Of a DNA stretch of 28,885 nt, positions 1 to 10,473 are shown piece after piece. A program made the translations under genes and the position numbers. The first letter of the stretch is position 1. Every line of letters begins with the position of its first letter. The notes under the pieces are model-generated. The model was not told the DNA's origin. It worked only from the letters and a program-made list of their open reading frames with translations, and searched no databases. Source of the DNA: Ophiothrix spiculata (taxonomy: Eukaryota > Echinodermata > Ophiuroidea > Amphilepidida > Ophiotrichidae); assembly GCA_000969725.1 (NCBI GenBank), contig JXSR01S044447.1; one strand, 5' to 3'.

Positions 1-478
1 TTCCTGAACCTATTACGATGTTTTCATATCTCTTTTAGATCGGCAATGCTTTCTCGAACCTTTTACGATGTTTTCATATCTCCTTTGCATCGGCAGGGAT
101 GTTTTCTTACCTTTACTTTGATAATGCTTTCTCTCAATGTTTTCTTATCTGTGCATTGACAATGCTTTGTCGTACCTCCCACGGTGTTTTCATATCTCTT
201 TTGCACCGGCAATGTTTTCCCGAATCTTCCACGGTGTTTTCACATCTCTTTTGCGTCGGCAATGCTTTTTTGAACCCTCTACGGTGGTTTCTTTATTATC
301 TCTTTTGCATGCAATGCTTTCTCGAACCTGCCACGGTTTTGTTTTTGCATGGTCAATGCATTTTCAAACCTTTCTCGATAGATTCTTGTCTCTTTTCATC
401 GACAATGCCTATTTGAACCTTCCGCGATGTTCTTATCTCTTCTGCATCAGCAATTATATTTTGAATCGCGCTGTTTAG
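1..478. repeat. 50-bp minisatellite array, copy 1
   Basis: Degenerate tandem units of about 50 bp. Each reads roughly GATGTTTTCATATCTC, then TTTGCATCGGCAATGC, then TTTCTCGAACC. The first two unit starts are at about 18 and 68. Several later units are shortened or interrupted. The period is not a multiple of three and every frame is broken within a few units, so the short open frames here are by-products of the repeat. The array may continue upstream of the window. A second array of the same unit lies at 18417-18915. Confidence 0.85.
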
Positions 479-556
479 AAGTTTTATATTTTTTTCACAT
501 GTTTGTATATATGTTTTCAAAATTACTGCGTCTGTGATTTTTCAATAAACCTATAA

Positions 557-620
557 TAAATGAATGAATGAAGAAATAAATGAACAAATGAATAAATGAA
601 CGAATGAAAGAAGGAATGAA
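557..620. repeat. Tetranucleotide microsatellite (ATGA/GAAT type)
   Basis: Imperfect ATGA/GAAT repeats follow the minisatellite after a spacer of about 80 bp and end in GAATGAATACTCAATTTAC. The same spacer, microsatellite and ending occur after the second minisatellite, so array and microsatellite belong to one composite repeat. Confidence 0.85.
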
Positions 621-1556
621 TACTCAATTTACAGGTAAAACATGACACTGAATCTCGCGTATACGCACCAAAGAACAGTCAGCTATGATAATGATACTTG
701 AGAGGTTGCGTTATAAATCCGCTATCGCTATTTTCGACGGTAACCTTATTTCTTTTCAAATGCAAATGAGCAGCTGTTAAAATAACGTCAGCGGAACCCC
801 TTTTAAACTAAATTTCAATTAGAGCTGTACGTAAAAATCATCTTATATTTTCACTTCGTGTATTTTTATACAATCAAAGTATGTCACCTTGACTTACACA
901 CATGGTTTAACATAGTGCTGACATTAACTAATGCTAATTAAACCAACCGTTTCCCAATCAACATCCAGAAATTAAGAGCTTTAGTTCGTTATTGTTCAAG
1001 CCAATTTCGCCTTCTGATGGCTTTTCTCATTGATTTGTATGGTACACAACTTAACTTGCAAGTACCTGTTTCGATTTCTCTCTGAGAGAACGAACACGTT
1101 AAATGTAGCGATGACTTGGAAATAGCGTAAAACAGCCCGATTTTGACGCTTAATTAACGTGAGACATACGTTAAACTGTTATGGTGCACATACTGTGTTC
1201 TCATTTCTGGCAAAACTAATCGAATGATGCATGATGTTGTTCAGAACAAAAGGACTGCAGTTATTCACGCTCAGTGATCACAACGGGTACAAATTAATTT
1301 CATGGTTTCATGATTTCATTGCCACATGCGCACGCAGAGTAGAGTACAAGGAAGTGTTTTCTTTTCAACAAAAACTTGAAACTGGACAGGTTTCTTACTG
1401 AAAAAATCATCACCCATGCGGATTTTCGATCAAAATTTGCCTTAGCACCTCTTTAACAATAGAAAAAAAAGAAAACAAAATAAAATAAAAACCGCATTTC
1501 CCATTTAGGTTTTTTGACCACCGACAGGAAACAAACTTGGTTTTTTTTTTTGCCTT
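621..1556. other. Stretch without gene
   Basis: The first 64 bases continue the composite repeat tail and match 19079-19144, including CAAAGAACAGTCAGCT. The rest has no partner seen in the window and no coding signature. Homopolymer A and T runs lie at about 1460-1550, just before the next repeat block begins. Confidence 0.55.
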
Positions 1557-2267
1557 AGGATTGTATTATATATTTTGATTGCTTTTCTATTCTGGTTTAT
1601 GGAATCCTGATTAAATTACAAATTTAGTAATGTAGGAATGTATGCTTCCAATTTAATTTGTCTATGACATTTTAGGAATATGTTTTGTCAAAAATGTCAA
1701 TAATTGCAATGTCTTCAGCCTGACATTGCGCATCAGGTTATTCTCCCCTGGAATGACGTTAAGTATTGATTCGCTGTCCCATAAGACTTTCCACAATTCA
1801 AAACAACAGAAAATGTAAACCAAATTGCCGCTTACTTAAATTTCGGAAGTAGACATGGCACGTTTCGGGTTACATAGGAAAAGCCACAATAAAAAAGTTC
1901 AGCATTATATTTGAATTAGTTGAGAAAATATGCATAGCAAAAACATGTCGATGATTTGTCAAGTGCGCCTTACAAATAACTTAAAATGGCGGGAAAGTTT
2001 CAAGTAAAGATCGTCAACCACGATTTCAGAATGGAATCATAAGATTTTCTTCGTAGACATAATAGGGAAAGTTTCTAAAAGTATTTTACGGTAAACATAA
2101 CATTTCATAAAAAAATCGAAAACATACCATTTGAAATCATTGATGTTTTGGATTGTCAATAAAACAGATTTTTAGAAGCATCTCATTCCAGAATGTCATG
2201 TTAGTGTTATGGTTATGTCTATTGTTTTCTGGTCGTGCATTTTAATATGTCAAACTGGTAAGATAAG
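1557..2267. repeat. Duplicated block P, copy A
   Basis: Starts at AGGATTGTATTATATATTTT and aligns by eye over its length with 19854-20568 and 25104-25815, with scattered substitutions and small indels. It includes shared landmarks such as CATCAGGTTATTCTCCCC and GGCGGGAAAGTTTCAAGTAAA. Open frames in one copy are stopped or shifted in the others, so I see no conserved gene. Upstream of 1557 the homology to the other two copies stops. Confidence 0.85.
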
Positions 2268-2440
2268 TTAGGTTCATTTATCTCTGAGACAGGCAAACAA
2301 GATGATTATTTTAACACTTTACCAAAATCAGAACCGAAAGTAGAAAATAGGTTCTGAAATATCCCTGAAAGGTCATAGTAGTTTTTTCCGATAAAAAATA
2401 GCTGCTTCGCAGATTAAAATCAGCTATTACATCAGCTAGA

Positions 2441-2623
2441 ATGACCGAATTTGTGTTTTTAAAAATGAAAAGAGAACAACAAATCAACAAACGGTTTAAT
2501 ATAAAAGATATCAATATATTTCGTGTTTCTTGTCTTATGCCAGATGATACTTTATACTTACTAAATCAATTCATTACCTCACAATATTACTCTAATACCA
2601 CAAAGCTTGTTGCGCCTATTTAA
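2441..2623 (+). other. Short open stretch in block Q, function unknown
   Basis: Sixty codons, starting MTEFVFLKMKREQQ. The matching stretch in copy C2 (26872-27078) stays open for 68 codons and begins almost identically. In copy C1 the frame is open further upstream but is cut by the MITE junction. In copies A and C2 the upstream frame has stops. I recognise no domain. It may be a decayed exon of an element gene or simply chance. Confidence 0.15.
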
Positions 2624-2807
2624 TCAAGAATCAGCTTTTACAACTCTTGTGTTTTTGTATCTAAACCCTAGGGTAACATTTCATCTGAAACGTGCACTGA
2701 ATCTGCAATTGTAATTGAATTTAGCCTGTGGTAGTTGATGTCAATGAATAATTGCAAGAATATATTGAAGGTAATACTTTGTTGTGAATATTGGATAATG
2801 AAAAGAA

Positions 2808-3020
2808 TTATTTCGATACTTTGGCCTTGAGGAAAATGAGAAGTCGTGTTGTATCTGGAGTCTCTGATTTAATGTGCTCAGCTAGAAAATGGAAATTATT
2901 CAACACCGATGCACAAGAAAGAGTATATGGGTGATATACAACCAGATACATATATTTGCATCTGCTCAGGTTAAATGACTTATGCACAAAGATACCACAG
3001 AGTCCGTAGGGTGCACCCAT
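2808..3020 (-). other. Short open stretch shared by Q copies, function unknown
   Basis: Reading from MGAPYGLCGIF to FLKAKVSK, this frame is open here and in copy C (27216-27431). The two differ by an in-frame 3-bp indel and about ten amino acid changes against about six silent changes. That ratio is near what neutral drift would give, so openness alone is weak evidence for a gene. No signal peptide, membrane helix or known domain is evident. The frame extends upstream to a possible earlier start at 3047 in this copy only. Confidence 0.2.
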
Positions 3021-3377
3021 TTTAAAAATAAAACATTGACACAGCATCTACTTTTTGCAGTGGTGCTAATCTCCATTACCTTAACGTTTGGGCAAGACTA
3101 TAATGTGTTTGTTTGTGTGGAGTACCCTATTCCTCCCTCAAAAATATTTACCTTCAAGTAGTTTTTAACATACATGTGTAGCAGGAATGTAAGTCCCCGT
3201 TCTTGTTGTCCGGGTTGTACAGTAAAGTATGGGCTAACAACTCTCACTCAACATTAGTTTCACGCTTTATTCCGTTAAGGTCTATGAGAGGTGGACTACC
3301 ATTTCAGGGGGAGTAAGATTACTTTCACACCGGCACGTATTTCTATCACCTGGAGCAATATGGACAGATAATCTTTG

Positions 3378-3611
3378 TTAAGCACTCAACGCTGCGGACC
3401 AACCATGCGATTGTAAGTCCAACGCTCTAAAGCCTTGCTCACAATATGAAGAATTCACATACTTGAAATACTCAAGGGACTCGAACTTCTCCTTAAACAT
3501 GACGTTCCTCCAGTGGTCTTGGGGTTGGCAAACTTGTGAGTTCTCAGGCAAAAGTACACAGTGGTAGATTGCACCCTTAACTATAACAAAGGTTCTAGCT
3601 AAGCTTACTCT
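3378..3611 (-). other. Open stretch without start codon, possible decayed exon
   Basis: Seventy-seven codons open between an in-frame TAA at 3612-3614 and the TAA at 3378-3380. There is no ATG in the first 36 codons. The translated stretch has a balanced composition with W, C and H residues but matches no domain I know. In copy C the same stretch has an 8-bp deletion near 27876 that breaks the frame. A tRNA-like segment overlaps its 3' part. A decayed exon, a piece of a mobile element or chance are all possible. Confidence 0.2.
3391..3441 (-). other. tRNA-like A/B-box segment in block Q, copy A
   Basis: On the minus strand TGAGCAAGGCTTTAGAGCG resembles a tRNA A-box/D-arm, and GGTCCGCAGC lies where a B box would be. 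The fit is better in copy C (27803-27853). It is far from a functional tRNA: no acceptor stem is seen and the stems are poor. Confidence 0.25.
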
Positions 3612-4363
3612 TTAAAACGGTCCCAGTTAAGCTATAAAGCAAAAGTCTCAAAACACATTTCAAAAATTGGCGATATTAAAATTATTTGGATGCCATTCAA
3701 CTAGATTTAAGTGGATGAAGGAACTTCACATTTTAATTTGCAACACTGTCTTAAACATAAGAGACATATGTACTTAATTTTGCGTTGAAAATAAACTACG
3801 TCTTCATTGAAAACCCCATAATGTCTGGATATTTTCTCGCTAATGCCCCAAAAAGCGATCAAAGAAAAGTTTGTAATTTTTTAACATAACGGTATCATTT
3901 CGTTCCTAGAAAAATGTTAATTCTCTGAAAAATGTTGGCTAGTGCAATTTGGTGCAAGCAACCTTATTGTAAAAATCATTATGATGCAGAACATAACCGG
4001 GTGTTGCTTTAGACTGAATAATCGAATTTATGTTCCTGAATCAATGAGTTGAAAACCAACAATCAAATTAAACTGGTGGAGTTTCTGACTGTTGCTTTGA
4101 AATCCTAGTGAATGTATAAGGTAAAATTGGAGGTGACCTATATTTCTAATTTAAACTAACCTTTGAATTAAATATTCGCCAGTGTTCGATATACGGGCAC
4201 ACTGAAGGCAAGGAAAAGTTAAAAACTAGGAACGTTAAAATCATTGTTATGCGATATTGATTCATGAAGTGTAAGATGATAACAGTATGTATGTGAAATA
4301 GGTTCTATAAAACTTACAAGTGACAGAAGAATCAACCATCGTTATAGACAAAAATACTATATA

Positions 4364-4760
4364 CAGTATCACTTCAAAACTTCAGTTGACCACCCGGAAC
4401 CCGGTTGCTATAATTGTTCTGAACAATGGCATCCGCCTAGAACCGCTGGTTCCAAGCAGTCAGCCGCCAGTTGAGTTTTGAAGCGGCCCCTAAATCATAA
4501 TTCATTCTAGACAAAATACTAGCTTGTACAATAACATGATACCGGTAGGACTTTAGTTGATAAGTGCTATCTCCAATGATACCTGTCACTAGAATTGATA
4601 TGCAGAGTCATTTAAAAATATCATATCTATACATGTATATTTGCCATTCAGTCTAAGAAAGGAAACGGAACACCTGAACTGTTCTATTTATCTGACCTGA
4701 TCACTATAGAGTTTAATGTTAGTTATAACCTATTCTATTAACCTAAAACAGATTTGCTTA
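4364..4760. other. Stretch without gene
   Basis: Links block Q to block R. I see no open frame of note, no repeat partner in the window and no terminal inverted repeats. Confidence 0.5.
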
Positions 4761-4982
4761 GTTTTGCATCAAAACATACTCGGTCATATTTCAATTCTAA
4801 TCTAGACAAAACGGAACGTAGATTACATACAAAAGTCTACAAAGTAAGATGAAACCACTTCATCAACATGAGATAACATAGAACCTGACGCCTTCAAGCA
4901 GATCATGTTCCCGTGGCGGATGTATGACATATAATCATCGCTCTTTGTTTTGATATGGAACCTCTTAGGGAAATGTTGTTGC
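4761..4982. repeat. Dispersed repeat R, copy A (partial)
   Basis: Matches 17211-17436, 23437-23670 and 24403-24618. The most conserved part is CGGATGTATGACATATAATC followed by ATCGCTCTTT and GATATGGAACCTCTTAGGGA, at about 4917-4975. This copy has only the right half of the full-length R seen at 16945-17436. Confidence 0.8.
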
Positions 4983-6598
4983 TTGAACGAAACCTTTATA
5001 CACGTAATAAATGAACTATAAAATTTGCTTGTGTTGAAATTTAGTTACATAATATGTTTCCGAAAAGATTCAAGTAGTGTATGGTATCAGGCACCTTTAA
5101 ACCAATTTATTACTGTGTCCAATGCATGAATGCCTGAATCTCTAGAAAGCAATCTAAAATTCATATTTTTTAAATAGTGAAGATTCTATTTATTGGTAAG
5201 TTATGGTGGCATCAAATTAAAATGGGTTGAGAACACGACGTTTCGATGAATGTATTTTTTGAATACATGCGGTTATTTTTTTTTTTCAATTCTATTGAAA
5301 TTTATGAATGTTTGTTATTAGGTACTATTTGATAGACATAGTCTGCAATTTCATCTTCACTTTTAACAGTTGAAGAAATCTACAGAATTAAACCATCTGC
5401 AGGAAATCAACATCCAAAAAAACACCCATGTTAAGGTGAATTTGGACATCTTACATAACAATACTTTGAGGGTTGAAATATTTCAAATTGATCTTGCTTT
5501 ATTTTAACATCCGGCACAATTTAAATCATAGGGATATGCGACTTGCAACCAAAACATGTATGAATGTAAACCGCTAGCTATTTTATCATTATTTTAATGC
5601 GTTAGCATTTACTTGAAATGTGATTGTTTTACATTCTCTTCCTTGATGCTGCACATGGATAAAAATGCTGCGTAAAGTGATATGCATTTTTTTTTAAATT
5701 GTCCTTGAATGGTGTGATAAGAATGATAAACATTTAAGAGCTGTTTTTTATAAATATAAAGTTAAATATGTATCCAATGTCGCGAGAAAAGACTCGGCAT
5801 GTAACAATTGGAACATATTCTACATTTATTATTTTTCGATCATGTTACGTATTTTGATGTAATTAAAACGGATTGTAAGAAATGAGAAAACGTTAAATGA
5901 ATATCTGTGATCTTTACCTAATTTAAAGAAATTTAATATTAAACTCAAGTAAAGTTTTCCTGATTTTGTGAAAGTGGAATTGCCAAAATGATATATGGGT
6001 GCCATCATGAACCAAATCCAAATATATTTTTGAAATGTATGCTGTAAATCGAAAATTTATTTTTATCATTTCAATTTTCAACTTTTAAAACAACAAGCGA
6101 ATTTAGCTTTCTTTGTCTTTATTTCTTATATTTTGAAATTCATTTATCACAATACATTACGTTTTCGTTTAAGCTGTTATGTAAACTTTGTATCCATCCT
6201 CTTGTGTTAAGAAATTTTGTTGTTATTAAGAGTGAGCGGGTTAATCCCTTTTCATGAGCTTTTCTAAACTGAACTAACTTATTACACGCAGTTCTGATAA
6301 TGAGACGAAATACTCCCTGAGACTAGCCTTACTATTAATCTCGTATACAAATAAAAAGTTTTTAGTAACTACACGAGTAACACGATACACTCCCCATAGC
6401 AAACATACATAAATATCAACAAACTTAACATGAAAACTATACATAGAAATGTTCACCTAAAAATTCAAAAAGTAACACAAATCTCAGAACTTTGATTTAT
6501 CTTAATAAATCTAATTTTTTGTCATTATTGATTTGCTTTGATATCGACTTGAAATTTTTCTTGCATTTGCAAAAATGATCTGCTCTAACCCCTACTCC
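4983..6598. other. Long stretch without gene
   Basis: AT-rich anonymous sequence with poly-T runs at about 5278-5286 and 5690-5697. Only short chance frames occur on either strand. No repeat partner or terminal inverted repeat was found. Confidence 0.5.
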
Positions 6599-6741
6599 GA
6601 TTTCTTTCTCAAGACACAGTCTCTCAATAGCTAATACTATAATGGATGAGAATGCAATGCTCTAGGTATATTCTCCTGGGGTTTAATTGACAATACCTTC
6701 ATATGGCTAAGAAATAAAATGCACGGCATTGCTTTCACTTT
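6599..6741. repeat. Diverged repeat S, copy 1
   Basis: GATTTCTTTCTCAAGACA, TAATGGATGAGA, CATATGGCTAA and GCTTTCACTTT occur in the same order at 8256-8390. The pair brackets the 7375-7932 tandem duplication. No coding content is seen. Confidence 0.65.
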
Positions 6742-7374
6742 TATTTCACTTTGTAACAGGTCTTTGTATATCCCGTACAAAGCAAAAAGCAGTAATTGCA
6801 AATACAAAATGTAGCAGATACTTCCATTAGACGTCGTTTGTTACCTCAATATATTCAAAATGCTAGAAAGGTGCATAATACAAATCTTTGATATAGCAGA
6901 TACGGTATTTGATCGTCCGCCCACTTCTTTATGACTCTGCGTTCTTTCATATTGAGGCATAAGATGGTTCTTTATATTTTTCCCTGCAAGCTATACTTAC
7001 TGAAAGTTAAGTATTGTAGTACAATGAAAATGACTTAATAAGAATAAAAATGAATATAATAGTTTTGTTTTTTTTAGTTTGTTTTGTATTGTTTATTTAT
7101 TTGCTTGTTACTTATGTATATAAACTAGAATTGAATTGAATTGACTGTTTTGTTTTTTTGTATCCAAGAACCTTTACATACCATTTTTATATTGTTATTA
7201 TACAATGAACTCTTTCATTCCATTTATATTTCACACTACCTCTTTTGAGGAAATTGAAATTGCAGTCAAATTTATAACACATCTATATTAGAAATGCAAT
7301 ATGTCTATGGCAATTTTTAGAATGTGTGTAATAAAAAAATTTCGTTTTATCAAAATCATACTTCTTTAAATACA
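6742..7374. other. Stretch without gene
   Basis: AT-rich, with T-rich runs near 7067-7090 and a weak repeat GAATTGAATT at about 7130-7141. Nothing recognisable. Confidence 0.5.
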
Positions 7375-7932
7375 TGTAAATAGAGAGAATATAGACTATT
7401 CCGACATATTCAACATTGAACTTTAACCCTCGTCTAGCCAAGTTATTTATTGTAACACGCCTACTATGAGAGTTGTTTCTAACCGAGCCCCCTACAAACT
7501 TGATATTACTATATATAACATGGGTATATATTTTCCTATCCTATCCATATATATTTAAATCTTGCAATATCCTAATTCACGACGTTATTATGACGTCATA
7601 AAGTAATCCCTTGTCGGAATACTGTAATTTTCGGCCAATGTATGTAAATAGAGAGAATATAGACTATTCCGACACAAACTATATCATATTCAACATTGAA
7701 CTTTAACCCTCGTCTAGCCAAGTTATTTATTGTTACACGCCTACTATGAGAGTTGTTACTACTCCTAGTTTTTCTAACCGAGCCCCCTACAAATTTGATA
7801 TTACTATATAACATGGGTATATATTTTCCTATCCTATCCATACTTACTAAAATCTTGCAATAGTCTAATTCACGACGTAAATATGACGTCAAAAAAGTAC
7901 TCCTTTTCGGAATACCGCAATTTTCGGCAAAA
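7375..7932. repeat. 268-bp tandem duplication, two units
   Basis: Unit 1 starts at 7375 (TGTAAATAGAGAGAATATAG) and unit 2 at 7643. Both share CCTCGTCTAGCCAAGTTATT, CGAGCCCCCTACAAA, ATGACGTCA and CGGAATAC. Unit 2 has small insertions (CACAAACTATAT near 7673 and about 14 bp near 7759). The minus-strand open frame at 7596-7892 crosses the unit boundary and is not shared by both units, so I do not call it. Confidence 0.9.
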
Positions 7933-8255
7933 AGTTGTTGTGTAAGTACTAAATTTCAGATTTATATCGGGGTTTTCTATTCAACCTTATCATATGATGC
8001 TTATTGCCCCACCATTTTTTTTTTATCAAACTGAACTCAAATGATATAAACGTGATTGATCGGTCGATTTCTTTTTCGAAGTGGTCGCAACAACCTTCAC
8101 CCTCTTTGCTACGAGGGTTAAGCAACCTTCCCATGTCTTTATATTTGTAAGTCATCCGATTTAAGAGCTATCATTACTTTAAGCATACATAGACGTACGT
8201 GTCATGTCTGATGGAATGAAAACATTTCATAGCAATATCATCTGAAATAAAGCCA
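7933..8255. other. Stretch without gene
   Basis: No recognisable element. A 68-codon minus-strand frame at 7949-8155 has low-complexity, basic content and no known motif. Confidence 0.45.
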
Positions 8256-8390
8256 GATTTCTTTCTCAAGACTGAGACACACAATACTTAATACTTTAAT
8301 GGATGAGAGTGTCAGGCTCTAATTATTTTCTTCTGGGTTGTATGCTTCCATATGGCTGAAAAGGGAAATGTACGACATCGCTTTCACTTT
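8256..8390. repeat. Diverged repeat S, copy 2
   Basis: Partner of 6599-6741, with the same ordered landmarks but clear divergence and small indels. Confidence 0.65.
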
Positions 8391-8856
8391 CTAGCGTGTC
8401 TTTATAATCTCCTAATAAAAACCGCAATGGGTGCAAATTTAAAACACACCAGATCCTTACATTAAATGTACAGTTTCATTTAAATCCACTAAAATAAAAG
8501 GAAAGGGGTACATATGTGGGTTTAAATGAGCGGAAAGTCGCGATTTTCATTACTTTTTTTGAATTCTTCATATTCTAATTTTTAAAATGATAAACGATAT
8601 ATTATACATTCCCCACATTTCCCTTTCCATCAAGAGATCAATTTATGCGAACATGTAGGCAGAAAATAAAGAATGGTCAAAAATCTACTTTAAAATTCTA
8701 TGCTACTTCTAATTTGTAAAATTGTTAAAAATATCAAGCACATTAGGCTAATCGTTGCAATGAAAATTAAAGCCATAAAACATATTGCAAAAATGATAAT
8801 AATGATATATACATGATAATGTCAGACAAACATATACAATAACATCAACAATCAAA
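8391..8856. other. Stretch without gene
   Basis: AT-rich, with no open frame, repeat partner or inverted repeat seen before the foldback element begins. Confidence 0.5.
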
Positions 8857-9536
8857 AAACAAAATGGCTGCCAAAACAGGTGGTAAAATTTCAAAATTGG
8901 TTAAATAATGTTAAAAACCATTCTATTGTGTTCCACGCATCACAAAAAATAAGAAAAAGTATACTTTTACCCATCTCCGTAGTATGGTTCATGAGTTATA
9001 TCCAAAAACGTGAAAGGACATATCAGGGGTCAAGTGATTTGCCCTATGGGATACAAAAGTTTCAAAATCGTCGGATTTTTTTTCTAAATGGTATCATATT
9101 GTTTCGTTTGCAAAACCATTCACACGAATTATTATTTAGCAATAACTCAGATGTACTGTTGCTATGGTTAAAGATCTAAATAAACTTCGGTTTACAGGTT
9201 CCAATGCAATGGTAAATATGGACGTTGTTTTGCCTGATACCATAGCAACGACTGGTCTAAAGCACTTTAAACTATTACTTCATGTAGACACTATTACGAA
9301 AGAAACATTTGGAACCATTTTGAAGAAAATCTGACAAAGTTTTTTTTTTGTCTCCCTATTGTGTGACCCCTAATATGACCTTTCACAAAATTGGATATAA
9401 ATCATTAACCATACTTCGGAGATAGATATAATTACAATGAACTTTTTTTTTCGGGAGAGGAACACGTTGAAATGTTTTTTAACATGATTTAATCAATGTT
9501 GAAATTTCACCCCTGTTTTGGCAGCCATTTTGTTTT
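8857..9536. mobile_element. Foldback-type element, arms about 310 bp
   Basis: The ends are AAACAAAATGGCTGCCAAAA on the left and its near-perfect complement TTTTGGCAGCCATTTTGTTT on the right. Complementarity continues with gaps almost to the centre near 9195. Examples are ATCTCCGTAGTATGGTTCAT against ATTAACCATACTTCGGAGAT, and TTGCTATGG near 9160 against CCATAGCAA near 9240. The 99-codon open frame at 8880-9179 lies inside one arm and is not a gene. No transposase is present and no clear target duplication was identified, so the class is open. Confidence 0.75.
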
Positions 9537-10033
9537 ATGCAATTTAATCGCTGTTCCAGTAAGTAGATTATTCTACATTTTGATATGTTGTAGTGTATAT
9601 ATACGTATGTCTAATATTATCCTGTAAATGTCGTTGCTTTTGCAATTTGTTTGACTCATTTTTTATTTTTACTAGCCTACTTATACAGATTAATATTTGT
9701 ATAAAATGAATTTAGTTGTTGGTTGACTGAACGATAATAATAGTCATCAGTGATGAACTTGAAATAAGGTATCATTAGAGCAGATTACAAAAACTAAATA
9801 CATTAAGGTTTAATAACGTGATAATTTTTATACTTCTTATGTCACATTCTGCCCGACTGTTGTTTGCATAGCAATTACATCATGAGTACACTTCGCCGTA
9901 ACGTAATGTGACTAGGGTATCAACATCAGCTTCAGGTAACAATTATCAAAACTGTTGACTTTTTTCTTTCTTTGTTTAGAATTTACTATTTTGTAGAAAT
10001 TTGCAAACTACAAATTTGAACAAACCCAGTATA
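9537..10033. other. Stretch without gene
   Basis: Anonymous AT-rich sequence between a foldback element and an hAT-like MITE. Confidence 0.5.
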
Positions 10034-10041
10034 AGTATCAC

Positions 10042-10465
10042 CAGTGGGGGGGGGGGGCCGGGGGGGGCGTCCCCCCCCCCCACCCCCCACCATTACTGAC
10101 CGTCCGTCGGTAAACTTGAGCCGACCGGTCCCAGGCCGGGTGGCGATACCGCATAAACAATCCATCGGTCCAAGCGGCCGTAGGCAGTGTGCCAATGTCG
10201 GTTTCTGCAAAAATTACCTCATATAAATGATATTCACAGCATTTTGTCACCATTATAACTACTTAAATCAAAAAATGTTTCAATTAGCCTGCAGTGTGTC
10301 AAATAGCTAAAAACCTCGAGCTTCCAGGGGCTTCGTCCCCTGGACCACCCGTTATTTGATTCGCTCACTTCGTTCGCTCCGCTTGCATTGTCAATCCAAT
10401 TCTGTGGGTTCGTCTTCATATTGTGGCGCCCCCCCCCCACTTTCGAAAACCTGGCTAAGCCACTG
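10042..10465. mobile_element. hAT-like non-autonomous element (MITE), 424 bp
   Basis: The right end, read inward on the minus strand, is CAGTGGCTTAGCCAGG, a terminus typical of hAT-type elements. The left end is CAGTGG running into a long G tract. It is flanked by AGTATCAC (10034-10041) and AGTATCGC (10466-10473), an 8-bp target duplication with one mismatch, the length expected for hAT. It is strikingly GC-rich compared with its surroundings, with G and C runs at both ends. The overlapping open frames at 9986-10253 fall in these runs and are not genes. There is no room for a transposase. Confidence 0.8.
10324..10343. other. Hairpin inside the hAT-like element
   Basis: CCAGGGG and CCCCTGG pair perfectly around a CTTCGT loop. 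It lies next to a second palindromic phrase, GCTCACTTCGTTCGCTCC. These are probably sub-terminal structures of the element rather than a terminator. Confidence 0.6.
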
Positions 10466-10473
10466 AGTATCGC

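Larger units (their letters stand above)
2268..4363. repeat. Duplicated block Q, copy A
   Basis: Begins at GATAAGTTAGGTTCATTTAT. It aligns with 26683-28756 over about 2 kb, with its first 240 bp also at 25820-26062 and its first 70 bp at 21940-22008. At the P/Q junction (about 2262-2268) this copy has no MITE. It lacks about 11 bp (TAGGTCAGTAA) near 2306 that the other copies keep. Homology with copy C ends where that copy is broken by an LTR at 28762. Confidence 0.85.

Noticed and set aside
99-478. Two overlapping open frames of more than 100 codons in the first minisatellite
   Set aside because: They arise from the 50-bp repeat, whose period is not a multiple of three. The second array does not preserve either frame.
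8880-9179. 99-codon plus-strand frame
   Set aside because: It lies within one arm of a foldback element and the complementary arm does not preserve it.
9986-10253. Overlapping frames with glycine- and proline-rich runs
   Set aside because: They are read through the G and C tracts of the hAT-like MITE.
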